Below are positions 50,234 through 60,108 of a stretch of 64,000 nucleotides of DNA, one piece after another. Source of the stretch: Bursaphelenchus xylophilus (Eukaryota > Nematoda > Chromadorea > Rhabditida > Aphelenchoididae); assembly GCA_904066235.2 (NCBI GenBank), contig CAJFCV020000003.1, forward strand, positions 9,176,001 through 9,240,000. The letters run 5' to 3'. Both the position numbers and the translations under genes were made by a program. The notes beneath the pieces are model-generated. The model was not told the DNA's origin. It made no database searches and was given only the letters and a program-made list of their open reading frames with translations. How positions within the stretch are numbered: the stretch's first letter is position 1; each line of letters starts with the position of its first letter.

Positions 50234-51430
50234 TTAAATAACAGTTTTGCTAGCGCTCTCGATCGTTGACTGAAACTTTGATTCGTCTTTTTCCAGGTCT
50301 TTCCCGCTGCATCTTAGAATAGTCAGCAATAAACGTTTTGTAATCCCGCGATACGAAGGAACGCATATAATTACTGATAGCGCATTTAACGTCGGCAATG
50401 CATGCACCGCGACAACCAGGATGTTTCCCAACCATTTGGAGGCGACTCCGATGATTGGTGACGTTGCAGCGATCAGACAAGGAAGTCCAAACACAACTGT
50501 TGGGTATAGTGCCTAAATTATTGCTTGGTTCGGATGATACATCCTTTTTACCTGTAGCATCAAGATTCTTCCCATTTGTCTCTGAGCTCTGAGGGTGGCT
50601 TTTGTCACATTTGCGTCAAAGCGTTGTAGATATCGCTGCGTTCTTTTGTAGTAAAAGTAGGTAAGGACGTAACTTAAAAGGACGGTTAGGTTGCAGCTTC
50701 CAAGGTGTGGGATTAACCAGATATTCGCCTCCTAGAACTCGTAATGTAGATTGGGAAGGAAGGCAGTCTACTCTAATAACCAATACCCTTACCACGTCTC
50801 CAACGTAATAATTACGGTCGGCGTATTGTTCGAAACCATTATCAATCAACAATTTGTCGTATTTGGGCGATGTTCTTTGGAATGTATAAGGTAATAAACT
50901 GCAATGCACCACCAGATATGACGAAGCCAATAGCAGAGGAAGTAAGATGGTCTTCAACGATGTGTCGGAAGAAGTCACCACTCGGTAACGGTAGATGAAT
51001 TGAACTGGAACGAAGAGAACGCACAAGAAGATTATGAAAACTTGAAAACTATAAGCGAGAAGCCCGTAGAGCTTGTACATGTCGGCTAGGGGATTTCGGA
51101 TAACAAAGATGATTTGATGGCCTACCATGGCGACAGACTGAAATGTAGTCAAGGTTAGTATTCGATATTTATTAAGGAAATGCCAGAGATATGACGATCT
51201 TGCTCACTTCTCTTGTAAAATAAATCTTATGCGAAATGAAGTTAACTTACGCACATGGACATTATGCAGGACACAATATAGAGAATGTCAAGGATACTGT
51301 TTGTGATGATAACCTTCGAGTAAGTCTTGACTTGCTTATTCGGTGTCCGACAACAAATCAAATAAATGACATAAGACGGCAAGATGAACCCCAAAACATT
51401 GTTGAGACAGTCCAGATAAATGAGCTCCAT
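50234..51430 (-). CDS. 7TM chemoreceptor 3 of cluster (Str-superfamily type)
   Basis: Exons 51251-51430, 50793-51137, 50552-50731 and 50234-50512 preserve the cluster's 180/345/180/279-nt plan (327 residues, no defects). Start ATG at 51430. It is most like receptor 4: both have CCRTPNKQV in the first loop, SCIMSMC at the end of exon 1, SVAMVGHQIIFVIRNP at the start of exon 2, and FGLPCLIAATSPIIG in TM6. Its own changes include YKLYGLLAYSFQVFIIF in TM3 and SSYLVVHCSLLPYTF in TM4. No frameshift or stop suggests it is under constraint. Confidence 0.87.
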
Positions 51431-52867
51431 GCAGTTCACCGTGATCTGAAACCTATGGTAAGTAAAATTTCACAGACATACTATCAGGGGGCTTGTAAGC
51501 TCCGGAAAATAAGGGTTTACTTTTAGTGGGTCTAAGTTTTAGGCATATTTAGACGCAATTGGGGGCAATAACAAGGTATTAAATGAAAACTAGGCGACAT
51601 TAAGTTAACCCCAGAGCTCTATAGATGGCCTCCAAGATGATATGTTCTACAGTAATGCTATAAAAAAGTACAGAGAAGCGGAAAACCTAAATTAAGTGTA
51701 ATATCATCTTCTTCTCTGAAAAGCGCAGCGTTTCGAAAATTTGTAGAGTCCAAATAAGGAAGAAAGGTAATGCTTACAATTAGGCGTGTCTTTGGCTGAC
51801 TACAACAGAGATTACTAAACTAAAAAGCGTATGTTACATTGTGAGGCAATGCCGTTCTATGGATACAAATCGCGCCATAAAGTTTATGGATATTGAACAA
51901 ATTTGTATGCCGAAATACAACAATACCCTTAATCAGGCCCAACAGCATTTAGCAACTTTCTTCAGCCCACTAAATACGTAATTCAAAATTGCAACACCAT
52001 AATTCTATTATACCATTTGTCAACCTTAAGTTGACAACTATTCCTATGTATTTTCTTGCAGTTTATCCAAAGCTCACCCACAAATTTTTAATTTTGAAAC
52101 CATTTTATTTCAAGCTCCTTGCAACGCTTGCGTGGGAGTCCAACGTTTTACATTACAGTTTATTTCCAAGGACTTGTTGTAATGTTCCGAATTAATTTGA
52201 AATGGATATAACTTGCTGAGCAGCGAGAGGATTTCCAAAGAATACCGTAATTCTTTCTTGCTGTGGCTCTGAGGAGGCTTTGCAAAACGAATTTTCAAAA
52301 GGGCAATTTACAATTTTATAAATGCTTGCAAGCAAATGAATACCAGAATTGAACATATATTATTTAATACCCCTACAGCTTAACGCTTAGGGCCAAGGCA
52401 GCGTCTTGAAATAAATTGCTTATTTAGGACGACCGTATATTATTGTCTGCAAGAATATAGAGAGACCACAATTACCAGCTTAAAAGTTCGAAGAAGTGCA
52501 GCACTCAATGAATGGCCCACGCCCTGACTTCAGCGATCTCGGAATTTCCAGAGGTTTTGAATTATTTTATATAGCATACAGAAAAGATCAACTCAAGATT
52601 TATGCGGCAAACCAATTTGCTAATGATATTTCTATTGATCAACCGCTGCTTGTGGCATCCGTTTCGACCGCTCGACTTCACTTCAATCGCTGGTTCTCCT
52701 CTAACCGGTTGACCGTCTTTCTTCGACTACCCGAAACTGTCGCGCAACTATGTGCTACCTGTGCTGTTATGACATTTGCCTGGATAAATATATTGCATAT
52801 ATCGGTATCAGCCATTGATTGTTTTTATTGAGGAAGCAATGTTTGCCTATACATATTTTTCTTTTCA
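51431..52867. other. spacer of duplicated unit 3
   Basis: Duplicated 5' flank shared with the other units, including ACATTACAGTTTATTTCC near 52151 and GACCACAATTACCAGCTTAA near 52462-52481. An open frame at 52496-52831 (plus) has no homologue or domain and I treat it as chance. Confidence 0.55.
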
Positions 52868-54062
52868 TTAGATGACAGTTTTGCTAGCGCTCTCGATCGT
52901 TGACTGAAACTTTGATTCGTCTTTCTCCAGATCCTTCCCGCTGCATCTTAAAATACTCAGCAATAAACGTTCTGTGATCTCGCGGTACGAAGGGACGCAT
53001 GTAATTACTGATAGCGCATTTAACGTCGGCAATGTATGCACCGCGACAACCAGGACGTTTCCCAACCATTTGGAGGTAACTCCGATGATTGGTGACGTTG
53101 CAGCGATAAGACAGGGAAGTCCAAACACAACTGTTGGGTAGAGTGCCTAAATTATTGCTTGGTTCGGGTGGTATCTGCTTTACCTGCAGCATCATGACTC
53201 TTCCCATTTGTTTCTGAGCTCTGAGGGTGGCTTTTGTCACATTTGCGTCAAAGCGTTGTAGATAGCGCTGCGTTATCTTGTAGTAAAAGTAAATAAGGAC
53301 GTAACTTAAAAGCACAGTTGTGTTGCAGCTTCCAAGATGCGGGATTAACCAGATATTTGCCTCCTAAAACTCTGATTGTAGATTGGGAAGGAAGGCAGTC
53401 TACTCTAATAACCAATACCCTTACCACGTCTCCAACATAATAATTGCGACCGGCGTATTGTTCGAAACCATTATCAATTAACAGTTTGTCATATTTGGGT
53501 GATGTTCTTTGGAACGTATAAGGTAAAAAGCTGCAATGCACCACCATGTATGATGCAGCCAATAACAGAGGAAGTAAGACGGTCTTCAACGATGTGTCGG
53601 AAGAAGTCACCACTCGGTAGCGGTAGATAAATTGGACTGGAACGAAGAGAACGCACAAAAAAATTGTAAAAATTTGAAAGCAGTAAGCGAAAAGTCCGTA
53701 GAGCGGATATATGTCAGCTAGGGGATTCCGGATAACAAAGATGATTTGATGGCCTACCATGGCGACAGACTCAAATGTAGTCAAGGTTAGTATTTAATAT
53801 TTATTAAGGAAGTGTCAGAGATGCGACGATCATCCTCACTTTCTTTGTAAAATAAATCTTATGCAAAATGAAATTAACTTACGCACATGGACATTATGCA
53901 GGACACAATATAGAGAATATCAAGGATACTGTTTGTGATGATAACCTTCGAATAAGTTCTGACTTGCTTATTCGGCGTCCGACAACAAATCAAATAAATG
54001 ACATAGCACGGCAAGATAAAGCCAAAAATATTGTTGAGCCAGTCCAGATAAATGAGCTCCAT
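52868..54062 (-). CDS. 7TM chemoreceptor 4 of cluster (Str-superfamily type)
   Basis: Exons 53883-54062, 53425-53769, 53184-53363 and 52868-53146 again give the 180/345/180/279-nt plan (327 residues). Start ATG at 54062. It is the closest paralogue of receptor 3 but keeps TM3-TM4 residues like receptors 1 and 2 (YPLYGLFAYCFQIF; ASYMVVHCSFLPYTF), a mosaic that could reflect gene conversion. The 3' splice site before exon 2 reads ACATTTGAG where the other three copies have CAG, still a usable AG. The stop is TAA made by ATC TAA in place of ATT TAA. Confidence 0.86.
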
Positions 54063-55502
54063 GGAGTTCACCGTGATCTGAAACCTATGACAAGTAAAAT
54101 TTCACAGACATACTATCAAGTGGGTTGTAAGCTCCGGAAGACATTAAAGGTTAGCTTTTTTGGGTCCAAGGTTTAGGCGTAGTTAGACACAATTGTGGGC
54201 AATAACAGGGTGTTAAATGAAAACAGACGACATTAGGTTAACCCCAGAGCTAGATGGTCTAAAACGTGACGCGTTCTACAGCAATGCTATAGAGAAGTAC
54301 AGAGAAGTGGGAAACATAAATTTTAACACTTAAAAGTGTAATATCATCTTCTTTTCTGAGAAGCACAACGTTTCGAAAATTTGTGGTGTTCAAAAAAGGA
54401 AGAGAGGTAGTTCTTACAATTAGGCGTGTCTTTAGCCGACTACAGCAGAGATTACTATTAAACTAAAAGGTTTATATTAAACTCTGAGGCATTGCCGTTC
54501 TATGGATACAAATCGCGTCATCACAGTTTGAGTTAATATTGAGCAAATTTGGTGTGCCGGAATACTCCAGCGCCCTTAATCAGAGCGAACAGCATCCAGC
54601 GACCCTCAGACCACTAAATATGTAGTGCAAAATTGCAACACCATAATTCCACCGCTTGTCGTCAACTTTAAGTTGACAAATACTCCTATGTATTTTTTTG
54701 CAATTTATACAAAGCTCACCCACGAATTTTTAATTTTGAAACGGCTTTATTTCAAGCTCCTTGCAACATTCGCGTGATAGTCCAGCGTTTTACATTACAG
54801 TTTATTTCCAAGGACTTGTTGTAATGTTCCAAATGAGCTTTAAATGAATATAAATTGCTGAGCAGCGACAGAAATCCCAAATAATACCGTAATTCTTTTT
54901 TTCCGTGACTCTGAGAAGGCTTTACAGAACGAATTTTCAAAAGGGCAATTTATAATTTTGTAATAAGAAAGCTTGCAAAGAAATGAATACCAGAATTGGC
55001 CATGTAATACCCGTACAGCATAAAGCTTAGGGCAAAAGCAGCGTCTTTAAATAAAATGCTTATTTTGGACGACCCTATATATTATCGTCTGGAAAAAATA
55101 AATGGGAGGCCACAATTATCAGCTTAAAAGTTCGAAGAAGTGCAGCACTCAAGGGATGGCCCTAGAGGTAGCAATCGGAGTTTGCAGAATTGATGGATGG
55201 ATATTAAATTAAACTTTTTTGACTTATTATATATAAGTCTGGTGTATTACATCTGTAAAAATTTTTTTGGAAATTCTCTCGGATTTCGCCGCCATAAAAA
55301 GCGACGGGAGATTTGATAAACCTGCCGTCACCTTCGCCGGCACCAAAATTTACCGACGGTAAAAATGAAAAACTCGCCGTCTTATTTTTTTTTAAGCAGG
55401 CAGATTTTGGAGTTCGCCGAAGCCCATTTTTTTGCTGGCAAGAATCGAGTTGTGCCGGCACTTTTAGCTGGCCCCGCCCCCACTTCGGCGGGCCAATCAA
55501 TG
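54063..55502. other. spacer of duplicated unit 4 and 5' flank of the retrotransposon
   Basis: Duplicated flank resembling units 1-3 extends to about 55170 (ATTATCAGCTTAAAAGTTCG near 55116-55135). From about 55240 to the LTR is a short GC-mixed stretch with CGCCGG and GACGG words and no supported gene. Confidence 0.55.
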
Positions 55503-55717
55503 TGTCTCCGAAATAGACAGCCCCGCCCCCAATTGACCCCTCTGCCTTTCCGCCGTGTCCACGGCGGTCAAAGGCCTTGAGAGGGGTCGGGCCATTTCGG
55601 TCTTCAAAAAACCGTCTTTACAGTATATCTTATAATATTTTACGTTATTTCGCGTTGTTATTATAATATGGTTTATTAACCCAAGTTTGAGGTTGTCCAA
55701 TAAAGACTTCATTCACA
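55503..55717 (+). repeat. 5' LTR
   Basis: Begins TGTCTCCGAAATAGACAG and ends CTTCATTCACA. It holds TATAATATT near 55628, an AATAAA at 55699-55704, and an imperfect inverted repeat near its start (TTGACCCCTCT ... GAGAGGGGTC and CGCCGTG / CACGGCG). Confidence 0.93.
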
Positions 55718-58700
55718 TGGCGACCACGGCGGCGTCCGATTCCGGACGCCTCAGGACTGAAATCGGCAAATCCAGGGCACATCTGATCAAGGCAACTGAA
55801 AATCTTGATGGCATCCTGTCCAAGGTTCCACCCAATCTCGATATTCCGCTGGAGGAACTAAATGCTTTCCGCCACAGCGTTGCTACCGCTGATGACCGCT
55901 TACTCCAGCACTACACCTCTCTAATGGAGCTAGAGTCAGAATGGAAGAAGTTAGCAGAAAAGATCCCAGCTGAAGTCCAAGAACGTTCCATCTACTATCG
56001 CAAATTTGGTCCGTTAAATAAACCGCTCAACGCTGCAGCAACCACACACAAGCATGCGCAACGAGTCTGCGCCGAATTGGACAGAGCAATAGATGCAGCT
56101 ACCGACCATGCCGTCGACATGCCCATCCGTCCACTAACTCCAATTAAACCTGGCACTCAAACGGATTACGACTCAAGTTTGAGCGAAGCAGACCCGTTCT
56201 CACAATTACAAATCGCGTCTCCAAAACCAGCTACGCCAGCTGTGCAAGGCCCACCAACAGTACCTGAGATAGCCAAGCCAATCCCGGTTCAAATTACGAA
56301 AGAACTCAACGCCAATGTCCAAGCCAGTCCAGCATTGCCAGTTCCCGCCAGAAGTCAGAACGAATTGCCCCTTCCTTCCGGTCCCTCAATTACAGCAAAT
56401 CGCTTGGAACAGGTAGGCCAGGTTAACGCACCATTTTATCAAACTGCTATGTCTCTCCAACTTCCTCAATTCACCCTTCCTCGATATTCGGGCTCATCTT
56501 CATTTCACGAGTGGTTTTCATTATTTTCCGAGCTTGTCGATAAAGCCCCAATCGCAGACGTATTAAAAATGTCACATTTAGTAAATTCGTTAAGCGGCCA
56601 TGCAAAATCGGCCATTGAAGGTCTTCAAATTACGGGGCAAAATTACCATATAGCCATGCAGATATTACGCGAAAGATTCCTCGATTCTGAAGCAACAAAA
56701 AATGCACTAATCCGCGACTTGATAGCTATTCCTCCAATCAGTGGAAAGTATTCCGTACCCAACCTTAGAGCGCTGATCGACAAAATCGAAGTAATTTTAC
56801 GCCAGTTACACGTTTTAGGCCTTACTTCAGATGGAGATTTTTTGATAAACTTGGTGCTATCCAAACTTCCAAAACGCGCAGTGTCTCCGCTTTTGAACGC
56901 AAAAGTTTCCAACCCACATTCTTGGAGTTTATCTTATGTTCGTAAACGTCTCCTGGAATTCGTAAAGATTGAAGAATCTGTTGATTCATTCTACAGTACT
57001 CCGGAGAAGCGACAAGGGTCCCAAAATGCAAATTCGTTTTTTCATCACCCGCCGCAAATTCCCAAGTCAGATCACTTAGAAGGTCATAAAAATTCAATGC
57101 CTTCGAATTCAAATTCAAAAAATGATCCCCGGCCCTGCATATTTTGCTCTAACGGTCACTCGGGACTTAATTGTATAAATTATTCGACCCCTCAACAAAG
57201 AGTTGAAAGGGCAAAAGCACTGTCCAGATGCACTCGGTGTCTCCGCATGAGTCACACAAAAAATTGTTTCACCAGATTGAGTTGTCGAAATTGCGAAGAG
57301 CAACATCATACCTTTTTATGCCCGAAAACTGCAAAATTCAAAGCCAGCAACAGCAATGCAATCCCTCTGGAGAGATCAACTCCATCATTTACTCCAATCA
57401 CGCCAGCGGCGCCACAAATCGCAAAAACCAAAAATGCACAGCTTTCTCAATCAGCAGCGCCTTTTACTATGGGCAGCGGACCACACATAACCTTGTCCAC
57501 AATATCGTCTGAAGAATCAATAACCTCTTTGAGCAATCAACTCCTTGTTAGCCCCTTTACCGCGCTCGGATATCCAACCCTTGTCACGTCTCACTGTCTA
57601 TTTGACACAGGAGCAAACAAGAATTTCATCACGGATCAGTTGGCTACTCTTCTGAGTCTGCCCTCGATAAGCGAGGTAATGGTCGATAACATATCTTTTG
57701 GAGGAACTTCTCCTCGAAAAATTCGATGTAAAAAATACAACGTTGTTCTCAAATTGGCGTCGGGGAATACCATGTCCGTTGAATGCCTCTCAATGCCAGA
57801 GATCACAGGCAAAATTCCGAAGTCTTCCCTCCATCCTTCCTCATTGGCTTTCGAGGATGAGTCAAGTTCTATCCAGATTCATCTACTACTCGGAAATTGT
57901 ACCGTTTGGTCTCTCATTTCGGGCCCTTCGTTTTCGGACTCCAAGGGCGATCGGTTCATTCCCACCCTTCTGGGAAACCTCGCAATTCCTCAAATGCCTA
58001 TCGAAAATCGCGTCCACTCTCTCTCTTCGATTTCTTCTAACGCGCAAAAAGATGAGGACCCCTCTCAATCGTTTCGGCAACTTATTCGTTATGACACCAA
58101 AGCTCAAAAGTACTTTGTGTCACTTCCGTGGAAGACTTGCACTCCACATCTCGGTGACGACCACTTTTGGCTGGCATTCGGTCGTCTGAAAAGTCTACAT
58201 CAGACACTTCGAGTAGAAGGATTTTTAGATGATTTCGACGAAAGCATTTCCGAATTATTACGAAAACAATACGTCGAATTGTGTACAAAATTTCGACCTA
58301 AGGATATCACCACCCCTCTAAGATACTTGCCTTTACAGGCGGTACACCGCCCAAACAAAAAACTCCGAGTAGTTTACGACGGAGCGGCCAGAACAAAGGC
58401 ATCCAAAGCTATTAATGAATTTCTTGACACAGGGTATAATGACCTTCCCACAATTCCCACCGTCTTAACTCGTATCCGATGCCTCAAGCACTTTCTTATC
58501 GCGGACGTGTCCGCAGCTTTCAACCAAGTTGGGATCGAGGAAGAAGACAGAGATGCTCTTCGGATCTTGTGGTTAAAAGACAAAGAAAAAGATGTTAGCC
58601 AATCAAACTTGTCAATCCTTCGGTTCAAAGTTCTACCATTCGGCCTAACCTGTGCCCCAGGGATCTTATCCGCGGTTCTCCACAAACATTTGGAAAATTT

Positions 58701-60108
58701 CGGAGAGTTAGGCAAAGAAGTCGAACAAACCCTGTACGTCGATAATTTTGCTATTTCTTGCTCAGCCGAGTCATTTGAAGACAAGTTCAACGCAATCTCC
58801 GACATCTTTCGAGCAGCCAACATGAAGCTTCATGATTTCAACAGCAACTCCGATGCGATTCGTGCTCAACTTAATTCAAGAGGTCATGAGACCCCCATCA
58901 TTACGAAAATTTTGGGCGTTCATGCTGATTTGAGAGCCGATTTGTTTTTCGTAGTCTTCCCTGAAATTGAGGAAGGCATGGTCCCAACTAAGCGCACAGT
59001 GCTTCAAAAGCTGTCCAGCGTTTTTAACCCGCTGGGCATGGCCGAACCAGTCCTCTTGCTTGCGCGCCTGTTAATTCAAGAGATTTGGAAACACAAGATT
59101 CATTGGGATGAATCACTTCCACATCCGCTGGCGTCAAAATGGTATCATATTTGCGCTGACTGGAATTCCATATCCTTGCCCTTCAGTCGTTATTTTGATT
59201 TGAGTGGCGCTCAATCGATCGAGGCACACGTATTTGTAGACGCATCCTCGGTGGGACGAGGCACAGTGGCCTATTTAAGGGTCGCACATCTGGATCGCGT
59301 CGCTGTACATTTCTTCTCCGCGAAGAGCAGGTTGATCCCAACAAAATCAGTCATCTCTATTCCCAAATTAGAGTTTGCGGAACTGGTCCTTGGAGCAGAA
59401 ACTTTAATGACAATAAGGAAAAGCATGACAATACAACCAGATGGGCTTTATCTGTGGAGCGATAGCAAGGTAGCAATAGCGTGGGCAAAAAGAGATTCAA
59501 CGAAAGGAATGGAACTTTACGTTTCTAATCGCTGGAAACGTCTCAGAAATTGCCAGGACATAATTATTCAACATGTACCCGGTTTCATGAACATAGCCGA
59601 TGTCGGCTCTAGAGGATGCACTCTGGCTGAATTATCCAAAAACGAAGACTGGCAGCGAGGCCCTAGTTGGTTGAAGGATAAAGAAAAATGGCCCGTCCAA
59701 GACCCACCAAATGCTCTAGTTGACACCGTGATCACAAATGTGACAATCTCAGACATGCCTCCAAATCCCCCTCCATTCATTCTTAATCCAGACAGATTTT
59801 CAAATTGGAATACTTTTTTCCGGTCTGCTACTTTGGTTTTTCTTTTTCTTTGCCAATCATCGAAAACCTTTGCGCAAAAACTGGCCAAATTCGATCCCAG
59901 CGCACCCTTTTCCCCCGCATCTTCCCGCGTCGTTTTTCTCCACCTATTGTTCATGGCACAGCAGGCATGTCCCCCGACCGAGGAAGAAATAAAAAATTAC
60001 GGCCTTATTTTGGAGAACGGACTTCTTGTTCGAAAAACTCGGCGTTTAATCGAGGGCACAGATTCAACATTCAATCCCCCATATCTCCCCAAAAATCCCC
60101 TTTTGTAA
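55717..60108 (+). CDS. Bel/Pao Gag-Pol (Gag, protease, RT, RNase H)
   Basis: About 1463 residues from the ATG at 55717. Gag with a DUF1759-like region lies at about residues 248-430 (LPRYSGSSSFHEWFSLF). Three CCHC zinc knuckles follow at about 473-545 (CIFCSNGHSGLNC; CTRCLRMSHTKNC; CRNCEEQHHTFLC). An aspartic protease motif (FDTGAN) is at about 630. Reverse transcriptase spans about 870-1070 (VYDGAARTK; IADVSAAFNQV; LPFGLTCAPG) with a catalytic box reading YVDN at 58735-58746. RNase H spans about 1165-1290 (VFVDASSVGRG; LWSDSKVAIAW). The frame ends at TAA 60106-60108 in the linker before integrase. It would make capsid and replication enzymes of the element. Reads as one fused polyprotein with no internal stop. 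Confidence 0.9.
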   Translation: MATTAASDSGRLRTEIGKSRAHLIKATENLDGILSKVPPNLDIPLEELNAFRHSVATADDRLLQHYTSLMELESEWKKLAEKIPAEVQERSIYYRKFGPLNKPLNAAATTHKHAQRVCAELDRAIDAATDHAVDMPIRPLTPIKPGTQTDYDSSLSEADPFSQLQIASPKPATPAVQGPPTVPEIAKPIPVQITKELNANVQASPALPVPARSQNELPLPSGPSITANRLEQVGQVNAPFYQTAMSLQLPQFTLPRYSGSSSFHEWFSLFSELVDKAPIADVLKMSHLVNSLSGHAKSAIEGLQITGQNYHIAMQILRERFLDSEATKNALIRDLIAIPPISGKYSVPNLRALIDKIEVILRQLHVLGLTSDGDFLINLVLSKLPKRAVSPLLNAKVSNPHSWSLSYVRKRLLEFVKIEESVDSFYSTPEKRQGSQNANSFFHHPPQIPKSDHLEGHKNSMPSNSNSKNDPRPCIFCSNGHSGLNCINYSTPQQRVERAKALSRCTRCLRMSHTKNCFTRLSCRNCEEQHHTFLCPKTAKFKASNSNAIPLERSTPSFTPITPAAPQIAKTKNAQLSQSAAPFTMGSGPHITLSTISSEESITSLSNQLLVSPFTALGYPTLVTSHCLFDTGANKNFITDQLATLLSLPSISEVMVDNISFGGTSPRKIRCKKYNVVLKLASGNTMSVECLSMPEITGKIPKSSLHPSSLAFEDESSSIQIHLLLGNCTVWSLISGPSFSDSKGDRFIPTLLGNLAIPQMPIENRVHSLSSISSNAQKDEDPSQSFRQLIRYDTKAQKYFVSLPWKTCTPHLGDDHFWLAFGRLKSLHQTLRVEGFLDDFDESISELLRKQYVELCTKFRPKDITTPLRYLPLQAVHRPNKKLRVVYDGAARTKASKAINEFLDTGYNDLPTIPTVLTRIRCLKHFLIADVSAAFNQVGIEEEDRDALRILWLKDKEKDVSQSNLSILRFKVLPFGLTCAPGILSAVLHKHLENFGELGKEVEQTLYVDNFAISCSAESFEDKFNAISDIFRAANMKLHDFNSNSDAIRAQLNSRGHETPIITKILGVHADLRADLFFVVFPEIEEGMVPTKRTVLQKLSSVFNPLGMAEPVLLLARLLIQEIWKHKIHWDESLPHPLASKWYHICADWNSISLPFSRYFDLSGAQSIEAHVFVDASSVGRGTVAYLRVAHLDRVAVHFFSAKSRLIPTKSVISIPKLEFAELVLGAETLMTIRKSMTIQPDGLYLWSDSKVAIAWAKRDSTKGMELYVSNRWKRLRNCQDIIIQHVPGFMNIADVGSRGCTLAELSKNEDWQRGPSWLKDKEKWPVQDPPNALVDTVITNVTISDMPPNPPPFILNPDRFSNWNTFFRSATLVFLFLCQSSKTFAQKLAKFDPSAPFSPASSRVVFLHLLFMAQQACPPTEEEIKNYGLILENGLLVRKTRRLIEGTDSTFNPPYLPKNPLL
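55718..55735 (+). other. primer-binding site
   Basis: TGGCGACCAC begins on the first base after the 5' LTR, where the 3' end of a tRNA (ending in CCA) would anneal to prime minus-strand synthesis. I cannot say which tRNA. The gag start codon uses the last LTR base plus the first two bases of this site. Confidence 0.75.

Noticed and set aside
52496..52831. 111-codon plus-strand open frame between receptors 3 and 4
   Set aside because: Lies in the duplicated spacer and is not open in the corresponding place of the other units.
59805..60084. N-terminal part of the integrase-envelope open frame
   Set aside because: It overlaps the end of the gag-pol frame, whose residues fit the family better here; family-like sequence in the second frame begins only near 60085.
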